Part shown: positions 1 through 4,734 of the stretch, one piece after another
Layout of the letters: each line of letters begins with the position of its first letter
Numbering within the stretch: position 1 is the stretch's first letter
DNA from: an uncultured Candidatus Competibacteraceae bacterium
GTDB taxonomy: Bacteria > Pseudomonadota > Gammaproteobacteria > Competibacterales > Competibacteraceae
Direction: 5' to 3'
Length of the DNA stretch: 6,245 nt
NCBI GenBank assembly: GCA_937872125.1
Contig: CALMNY010000347.1
Location: 1-6,245 of the forward strand
The notes under the pieces: generated by a model
What the model was told of the DNA's origin: nothing
What the model saw: the letters and a program-made list of their open reading frames with translations, nothing else
The model's database searches: none
Translations under genes and position numbers: made by a program

Positions 1-184
1 GGCCACCGCGCCCCTGGTGGAACGGGTTGTAGATTTGTCCACTCACGCCCGTGCTGGCCGCCGCATGGCGGGACGCGGGACGCGGATGGGTAATCAGTTG
101 ACCGTGAATAATCTCGCCCACTAGATGGTCGGGCAGATCAAACAAGTCTTCGTAGGTGGCGAATTTGCGAGCGGTGGCGGACAT
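1..184 (-). CDS. Uma2-family (DUF820) endonuclease-like protein, 3' end cut by window edge
   Basis: Reading the minus strand from the ATG at 184-182 gives 61 open codons that run off the left edge. The protein starts MSATARKFATYEDLFDLP and continues with HLVGEIIHGQLI, a proline-rich turn (THPRPASRH) and NPFHQGRGG. This order (a 'T-Y-E-D-L' N-terminus, a 'GEIIxGxLI' strand, 'PRPxxRH', then 'PF..GRGG') is the signature N-terminal part of the Uma2 family, whose fold belongs to the PD-(D/E)xK nuclease group. The catalytic Asp and ExK residues of that family lie further downstream and cannot be checked here. A GGAG at 197-194 sits 9 bases before the start and supports it. Function in vivo is not established for most Uma2 proteins, which often occur in many copies per genome. 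The gene is separated from the decarboxylase cluster by 201 bp and is probably an independent unit. Confidence 0.85.
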   Translation of the reverse strand, partial: MSATARKFATYEDLFDLPDHLVGEIIHGQLITHPRPASRHAAASTGVSGQIYNPFHQGRGG

Positions 185-385
185 GGTTGGAATCTCCGTT
201 AAACGCACCGGGGGGCGACGCTAATTTTGCCACGGATGGGGGGCCTGACGCTCAGCCATTCCAGCTTCAGAACACAGCCGGCTCAGAAATCACCTTTAAC
301 CCGAAAGGCCTCCGATCAGGATAAGCGGGCTGGCGCTCAAACCTGATTCGGAGGTTGCGATGATGAATCTCCAGGAAAAGGACGT
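185..385. other. Intergenic region between oadB and the Uma2 gene
   Basis: This 201-bp gap has no supportable protein gene. It holds the 309-354 hairpin just after the oadB stop, a nine-codon ATG..TAA reading frame on the plus strand (360-389) and the Shine-Dalgarno GGAG of the Uma2 gene (194-197). A promoter for the Uma2 gene must lie here if that gene is transcribed alone, but I see no convincing -35/-10 pair on the minus strand. Confidence 0.7.
309..354 (-). terminator. Candidate operon-end hairpin (no U tract)
   Basis: The arms CCTCCGATCAGG (309-320) and CCTGATTCGGAGG (342-354) pair over 12 base pairs with one bulged base (347). The 21-base loop has a possible inner AGCG/CGCT stem (324-327 with 334-337). 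It begins 32 bases beyond the oadB stop codon in the direction of transcription, where a terminator or a 3'-end stabilising hairpin is expected. There is no run of T after the stem on either strand, so it is not a classical intrinsic terminator. It may end the decarboxylase mRNA with the help of Rho, protect its 3' end, or be a dispersed palindromic repeat. Confidence 0.45.
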
Positions 386-1540
386 TTAACGCAGCAGCGC
401 CAGGAACATCCCCGCCGCCACCGCCGAACCGATCACGCCGGCCACATTGGGTCCCATGGCCGCCATGAGCGGATTGACCCGACCTTCGGTGTGCTCGGAG
501 ACGAACTTCTGCACCACCCGCGCCGACATGGGCACCGCCGATACGCCCGCTGCGCCGATGCAGGGGTTGATGCGCTTGCCTTCGGGCAGGAACAGGTTGA
601 GCAGCTTGGCGAACAGGATGCCGCCCGCCGTGCTGAAGGCGAACGCCACCGCGCCCAGCACCAGGATGAACAGGGTTTGCGGACTCAGAAAGGTGTCGCC
701 CTGCATAGTCGCGCCGACCACCAGCCCCAGGAAAATGGTGACGATGTTGATCAGCGCGCCGCCGGCGGTTTTGCTCAGCCGGTCGGTGACGCCGGATTCC
801 CGCAGCAGATTGCCGAACATCAACATGCCAATGAGGGGGGCGCTGGAGGGAATAGCCAGGGCGGTCAGCACGGTGATGAACACCGGAAAAATGATGACCG
901 CCGTTTGGGAAACCGGCCGGGCCTGCGGCATGTTGATGGCGCGTTCCTCGGCAGTGGTCAACAGGCGCATGATGGGTGGCTGGATCACCGGCACCAGCGC
1001 CATGTAGCTGTAGGCGGCCACCGCCACCGCGCCCAGCAGGTGCGGGGCGAGGATGGCGGTCAGGTAGATGCTGGTGGGTCCGTCGGCGCCGCCGATGATC
1101 CCGATCGAAGCCGCTTCCTCCGCTTTGAAACCGAACAGATAAAAGGCGCCCAGCGCAGCGACAAAGATACCCAGTTGAGCCGCCGCGCCAAGCAGCAGGG
1201 TGATGGGCCGGCTCAACAGCGGCCGAAAGTCGGTCAACGCCCCAACCCCGAGAAAGATGACCGGCGGCAGCAACTGAGTCTTGATCCCCATGTTGTAGAT
1301 GAATTGCAGCAGAGGGAGGGTTTCGCCAGGCTGCGCGTGATAGCCGCTGGAGGCGCTGAGCATGGCGGCGGGCAGATTGGCCAGCATCGCGCCGAAACCG
1401 ATGGGGATCAGCAGCAGCGGTTCATAGTTCTTCTTTACGGCCAGGTAGATCAGCAGCCCGGCCACGAAAAACATGACCAGATTGCGCCAGCCCAGGCCCT
1501 GAAAACCGCTTTGGGCGATTAATTCCAGCAAGGTATCCAT
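386..1540 (-). CDS. oadB: Na+-translocating decarboxylase beta subunit (OadB type)
   Basis: This integral membrane subunit takes carboxybiotin from the alpha subunit, releases CO2 and couples this to Na+ export. The 384-residue product is highly hydrophobic, with family-typical helices and re-entrant regions. Residues established as important in Klebsiella OadB can be placed by eye: Asp203 is Asp153 in IGIIGGADGPTSIY, Tyr229 is Tyr179 in AAYSYMALVP, and Asn373, Gly377, Ser382 and Arg389 are Asn325, Gly329, Ser334 and Arg341 in NPCIGAAGVSAVPMSAR. The conserved C-terminal MGPNVAGVIGSA (362-373) is also present. The protein is about 50 residues shorter than the Klebsiella form because the loop around residues 62-85 is short, as in many other OadB/GcdB/MmdB proteins. 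The start is one base after the oadA stop (TGA-C-ATG) with only a weak GGCGGG upstream, so translation is probably coupled to oadA. Sequence alone cannot separate oxaloacetate from methylmalonyl-CoA or glutaconyl-CoA systems, but the OadA-like neighbour favours a 2-oxoacid. Confidence 0.93.
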   Translation of the reverse strand: MDTLLELIAQSGFQGLGWRNLVMFFVAGLLIYLAVKKNYEPLLLIPIGFGAMLANLPAAMLSASSGYHAQPGETLPLLQFIYNMGIKTQLLPPVIFLGVGALTDFRPLLSRPITLLLGAAAQLGIFVAALGAFYLFGFKAEEAASIGIIGGADGPTSIYLTAILAPHLLGAVAVAAYSYMALVPVIQPPIMRLLTTAEERAINMPQARPVSQTAVIIFPVFITVLTALAIPSSAPLIGMLMFGNLLRESGVTDRLSKTAGGALINIVTIFLGLVVGATMQGDTFLSPQTLFILVLGAVAFAFSTAGGILFAKLLNLFLPEGKRINPCIGAAGVSAVPMSARVVQKFVSEHTEGRVNPLMAAMGPNVAGVIGSAVAAGMFLALLR

Positions 1541-1541
1541 G

Positions 1542-3422
1542 TCACCCGCCGATGGTCAGAATGGGCTTGTCCGCGGAGACCTCGGAGCCAAGATCGGCAT
1601 GAATTTCCACCACCGAGCCGGCGCAGGGCGCACGCACATCGTGCTTGGCCTTCATGGCCTCGACCGCAGCGACGACCTGGCCTTTCTGCACCGCATCGCC
1701 CACTTTAACGTTGATTTCCACCAGTTCCACCTTGCCCTCGAACGGTGAGAATACCGGCGTGCGCTGACCGGTGGTGACCGGCGCGGGAACAGGCGCGGCG
1801 GCAGCGGTCGGCGCCGCCGCAGTCGGTGAGTGCGCGCCAGCCGGCGGTTCGATGGTGACGCGGAAGGTACGGGTCACGCTGCCTTCGACCACTGTGCACT
1901 GGGTAGTCACTGGCGCGGTGAAGGCGGGAGTGACGACAACCGGCGCCGGAGCGGCAGGAGCGGGCGCGGGCGCGGCTTCCGCCGGCTTGTCCTTGGCCTT
2001 CAACGGCAGGTTGACCTTGGGTTTGCCGGTCAGCAGCCGGATGCCCTCGTTCAGCTCCATGTTCTTGCCAGGTACGATAGCGGAAGCCACCAGGAAAATG
2101 TTCTCCTCGGTCAGCGGCAGGTTGCGCTCGCGCAGCGCCTCCTCGGCCATGGCGATGCTGTCCGGCGCCTTTTCCAGCGGATCGCCCTGGAACGGCTCCA
2201 GCTTGAGCTGCTCAGCGGCGATCTTGATCACCTCCGGGTCTGGCGGTTCCGGCGTGCGGCCAAAGTAGCCGAGCACCGAGCGCCCGTAACCAGGGTCAAT
2301 CTTTTTCCAGCGACCGTGCAGCACGTTGTTGAACGCCTGTAACCAGTACTGCTGGCTGCCGGGCGTTACGCTGGTCCAGGCGCCGCCGGCCCGCACCACT
2401 TCGGGAAACTCGGCCAACACGTCGCCGTAGCGATGCAGAATGCGGGCATCGGCCATCATCTGAACGTTGGGGCCGATGGCGCCGCCCGGCATTGGAAAGT
2501 TCACCACCCGGGCGTCCGCCGAAGTTGTTACCGGGTTGAATGCATAGTCCTTGAGTCCTTCGTCGAGCAGTTTTTCCAACTCATCCATCTTGCTGGCGTC
2601 AATGTCGAGCGAGTAGCCGGTGCCCTTTAAAGCGTGCCACATCGAACGCACGTCCGGCTGTGCGGTGCCGGAAGCCAGCGGCCGCACCGACAGGTCAATG
2701 CGATCCACGCCGCCGGCGATACCCGCCATGTAGCAGGCCACCGCCATCGAGGCGGTGTCGTGCGTGTGCATGGACAGCGGTACTTCGGGGGGCAGAATTT
2801 TTTTCAGGCCCTTGGCGGTTTCGTAGCAGGTGTGAGGGTCCGTAGTGCCGGAGGCGTCCTTCATGCAGACCGAGTCGAAATGGAGACCCGAATCCAGCAG
2901 CTTGCGCACCACGCGGATGTAGAAATCCGGGGTATGCACCTGGTCAGACGGGTATGGCAGACCCATCATCGCCACGCAGACCTGATGGTGCATCCCGGCG
3001 TCCACAATCGGCTGGCCGGTCTTGACCAGGTTGTCCACGTCGTTCATGAAATCGAAGTTGCGATCAATGGTGGTGCCGTGCTTTTTCATCAAGCGCGCCT
3101 GCATCTCCAGCGCCTTGAGCCGCTGCGTGTTCAGAGTGACGCCGGACACCGAGCGAGTAAGGATTTGCAGGTCAGCGTCTGGCCCGACCGCTTCGCGCAT
3201 TTTGTCCATGCAGACGAACGGATCCTCGCCGGCGTAGAAATAGGGCGCCTGATAGCGGGCGCCGCCGCCGAACTCGAACTGGCGGATACCCATCGCGGCG
3301 GCGGCCTGCATGGCGGGCAGCACGTCGTTGACGCGCACGTTGCCGCCGAACACGCTTTGTAGACCATCGCGAAAGGCGGTCAGCATGACGCGAATTTTTT
3401 TCTGGGTAGGGGCGAAGATCAT
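1542..3422 (-). CDS. oadA: Biotin-dependent decarboxylase alpha subunit (OadA / pyruvate carboxylase subunit B type), variant active site
   Basis: This cytoplasmic subunit moves a carboxyl group from a substrate (oxaloacetate in known OadA) to its own biotin and hands it to the membrane beta subunit. Of 626 residues, about 9-300 form a DRE-TIM carboxyltransferase barrel. It has Arg18-Asp19 and Gln22 in FRDGLQS, Arg90, Lys188 in MKDASG, the metal-binding His219/His221 in MHTHDT, and Thr253 in SGTAQP. About 300-470 is the conserved PYC/OADA-type domain. Two Ala/Pro-rich linkers (about 479-505 and 527-555) flank a short strand-rich piece. Residues 556-626 are the biotinyl domain with the biotin lysine at 591 (VEAMKAKHD). 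Compared with standard OadA/PC, DAHQS is DGLQS, WGGATFD is GGGARYQ, LLRGQN is LTRSVS, and AMKM is AMKA. These look like features of a divergent subfamily, so the oxaloacetate assignment is inferred. The start has a GGAG (3431-3428) 5 bases upstream and KKIRVMLTAFRD fits the family N-terminus. It lies 29 bp after the small subunit gene. Confidence 0.9.
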   Translation of the reverse strand: MIFAPTQKKIRVMLTAFRDGLQSVFGGNVRVNDVLPAMQAAAAMGIRQFEFGGGARYQAPYFYAGEDPFVCMDKMREAVGPDADLQILTRSVSGVTLNTQRLKALEMQARLMKKHGTTIDRNFDFMNDVDNLVKTGQPIVDAGMHHQVCVAMMGLPYPSDQVHTPDFYIRVVRKLLDSGLHFDSVCMKDASGTTDPHTCYETAKGLKKILPPEVPLSMHTHDTASMAVACYMAGIAGGVDRIDLSVRPLASGTAQPDVRSMWHALKGTGYSLDIDASKMDELEKLLDEGLKDYAFNPVTTSADARVVNFPMPGGAIGPNVQMMADARILHRYGDVLAEFPEVVRAGGAWTSVTPGSQQYWLQAFNNVLHGRWKKIDPGYGRSVLGYFGRTPEPPDPEVIKIAAEQLKLEPFQGDPLEKAPDSIAMAEEALRERNLPLTEENIFLVASAIVPGKNMELNEGIRLLTGKPKVNLPLKAKDKPAEAAPAPAPAAPAPVVVTPAFTAPVTTQCTVVEGSVTRTFRVTIEPPAGAHSPTAAAPTAAAAPVPAPVTTGQRTPVFSPFEGKVELVEINVKVGDAVQKGQVVAAVEAMKAKHDVRAPCAGSVVEIHADLGSEVSADKPILTIGG

Positions 3423-3451
3423 GAGGGCTCCACAACAATAACAAACGGAAA

Positions 3452-3667
3452 TTAACGGATTTCTTCGATGCGGGTCACGCGGGCGCCGGGCAGGATGGCG
3501 TTCGCTGCGGAGGCGATGGCGACGGCGACGGCAGCGTCAGTCTTTGGTGGCGCTTTCTCGGGAAATAGTTCGATCAGGCCGCGCAGGGCGATAGCCAGCA
3601 CCCAAAGCAACCCGAGCACCGCAGCGAATGCATTGAGACAAATCACCAAAAGGTTGGGATTTTCCAT
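3452..3667 (-). CDS. oadG: Small OadG-like gamma subunit, single transmembrane helix
   Basis: A 71-residue protein with a short N-terminus (MENPN), one strong hydrophobic helix (about residues 6-28, LLVICLNAFAAVLGLLWVLAIAL) and then a charged/proline turn (RGLIELFPEKAPPK). An Ala/Val-rich helix AAVAVAIASAANAILPG and a basic/acidic tail ending RIEEIR follow. This layout and its place directly before alpha and beta match the small gamma-type subunits that hold alpha to the membrane part in sodium-pump decarboxylases. It lacks the extended histidine-containing tail of Klebsiella OadG, so it is better called OadG-related. An ATG 14 codons upstream (3709) is in frame, but the ATG at 3667-3665 has an AGGAG 5 bases before it and gives the expected short N-terminus, so I chose it. 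The identification rests on size, topology and gene order more than on sequence identity. Confidence 0.78.
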   Translation of the reverse strand: MENPNLLVICLNAFAAVLGLLWVLAIALRGLIELFPEKAPPKTDAAVAVAIASAANAILPGARVTRIEEIR

Positions 3668-3672
3668 GAAAA

Positions 3673-3677
3673 CTCCT
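3673..3677 (-). promoter_or_regulatory. Ribosome binding site deciding the oadG start
   Basis: AGGAG on the minus strand, 5 bases before the ATG at 3667. It favours the 71-residue form over the 85-residue form that would begin at 3709, which has no comparable purine-rich site. Confidence 0.75.
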
Positions 3678-3723
3678 GTTACGCCGTCGGGAGGACCGGC
3701 ATGGCACATCAGAGGGTTGGGTT

Positions 3724-3751
3724 AATATAATACGAATTGCGTTCAAATCAG
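3724..3751 (-). promoter_or_regulatory. Candidate promoter for the oadG-oadA-oadB cluster
   Basis: In the only noticeably A+T-rich spot of this part of the window, the minus strand has TATATT (3729-3724, five of six matches to TATAAT). A weak CTGATT -35-like hexamer (3751-3746) lies 16 bases upstream. It would start transcription about 50 bases before the oadG start. A better -35 match, TTGAAC (3746-3741), is only 11 bases from TATATT, which is too close. The 98-bp gap after the ligase gene is itself a reason to expect a promoter here, but the motif is weak. Confidence 0.35.
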
Positions 3752-3765
3752 CCGGTATCGGTGGG

Positions 3766-4728
3766 CTAAAGCACCAGCCGGGCGTTGCGTATGGGTTCGG
3801 CGCGGCCTTCGAGCCGCAAAGAAAGATCGGGCAAAATGTCTGCGACCCGACCCCGAACCCGCGGCGGAGTGCGGTCTGGGTCATCGCAGGAAGCAGGCCA
3901 CAGGCGTACCTCCTGGCCGATGCAGGCGGACCTGGCGCGATAGCGTTGATACAGATCATCCGAGCCGTTTTCCCGCAGGGTGCGAACCTCCTCGTCCAAG
4001 GCCGCCGCCAATGTTGCGAATAGTTTGGGCAGTTTGCCACGTAGACCCGGATCGGCATCCGCCAGAGCAGCAGCACGGGGGACCCAGGGTGTCGGCGCCA
4101 TGGCCGGCGCCGCTTCGAGATTGACGCCGATGCCAAAGAGCGCACAAACGACCCGGTCGCCCTCAATCTGGGTGGACGTCAACACGCCAGCCACTTTGCC
4201 AGCGGGCAGGATAAGATCGTTGACCCATTTGATCGCCGGCGCGCACCGTCCGCCACTCGTGCGCTCGATGCTCTCGGCCGCCACCACCACGGGCAGCATG
4301 ACCAGGGCGGCTTCGGCTGAAGCGGCGAGGAGGTCCAACCGGTAGTGCGCGACAAGGTGGAGGTTGCCGCGCAAGGCGGTCCACGAGCGCTGGCGCTGGC
4401 CGTGAAATCCGGTTCCCGCCAGGGCCAGACCAATCAGGCCGTCCGGCAGGGTGACGCCCGCCCGCAATGCGGTCTGAAGCGCCGCAAATTGTGAGAAGGG
4501 CGCATGATCAATCAGGATCACGCGCCGGTCGGGATACGGGACTGAGAGCGCCGTGGTGCAGCGCCAGCAATCGGCACGGTCGCCGAGCAACGCCCAGAGT
4601 GCGCGATCAGCGGGCGAAAAGCACTCTGTTTGGCCTGGCGACCAGGCGTGGCCGGCCGGTAGAAAAGCGGCCGTAGCCTCGGGTTGATCGGTCAGCCACC
4701 ACATGGTCGGCGGTTTCCAGGTTCGCAC
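3766..4728 (-). CDS. Divergent biotin--protein ligase, no DNA-binding domain (BirA/BPL family)
   Basis: Predicted to attach biotin through biotinyl-AMP to a carrier lysine, most likely Lys591 of the adjacent alpha subunit. In the 320-residue product the BPL core is visible: GFHGQRQRSW (107-116) at the position of the GRGRRGRxW loop, GNLHL (121-125), KWVNDL (167-172; canonical KWPNDL with the biotin-contacting Lys), KVAGVL (178-183) and FGIGVNL (198-204). A BPL_C-like tail runs from about 269 (IGQEVRLWP) to the end. The first ~100 residues are not a helix-turn-helix and contain C54-x-x-C57, so a BirA-type repressor role is unlikely. The glycine/arginine loop is degenerate: Gln111 sits where E. 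coli BirA has Arg118. I prefer the GTG start at 4728, where AAGG overlaps the stop of the upstream ABC gene. An in-frame ATG at 4704 is the alternative and loses only 8 residues. The family call is firm, but whether the substrate is biotin or another acyl group is inferred. Confidence 0.82.
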   Translation of the reverse strand: MRTWKPPTMWWLTDQPEATAAFLPAGHAWSPGQTECFSPADRALWALLGDRADCWRCTTALSVPYPDRRVILIDHAPFSQFAALQTALRAGVTLPDGLIGLALAGTGFHGQRQRSWTALRGNLHLVAHYRLDLLAASAEAALVMLPVVVAAESIERTSGGRCAPAIKWVNDLILPAGKVAGVLTSTQIEGDRVVCALFGIGVNLEAAPAMAPTPWVPRAAALADADPGLRGKLPKLFATLAAALDEEVRTLRENGSDDLYQRYRARSACIGQEVRLWPASCDDPDRTPPRVRGRVADILPDLSLRLEGRAEPIRNARLVL

Positions 4729-4734
4729 ATCGCC

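Noticed and set aside
491..1522. A 343-codon plus-strand open frame opposite oadB
   Set aside because: Low-complexity Arg/Gln/His/Gly composition. The minus strand clearly encodes OadB with its functional residues.
2634..3362. A 242-codon plus-strand open frame opposite oadA
   Set aside because: No domain and shadow-type composition. The minus strand encodes the carboxyltransferase barrel.
3668..3709. N-terminal extension of the small subunit to the ATG at 3709
   Set aside because: The extra residues (MCHAGPPDGVTGVF) do not resemble gamma subunits, and the AGGAG fits the ATG at 3667.
3748..3790. Possible terminator after the ligase gene (GGTG/CACC hairpin near the stop, and repeated CCGGCTG)
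   Set aside because: The stem is only four base pairs with no T run, too weak to claim.
3537..4166. A 209-codon minus-strand frame overlapping the ligase and small subunit
   Set aside because: It is out of frame with both, has no family features and spans the intergenic promoter region.
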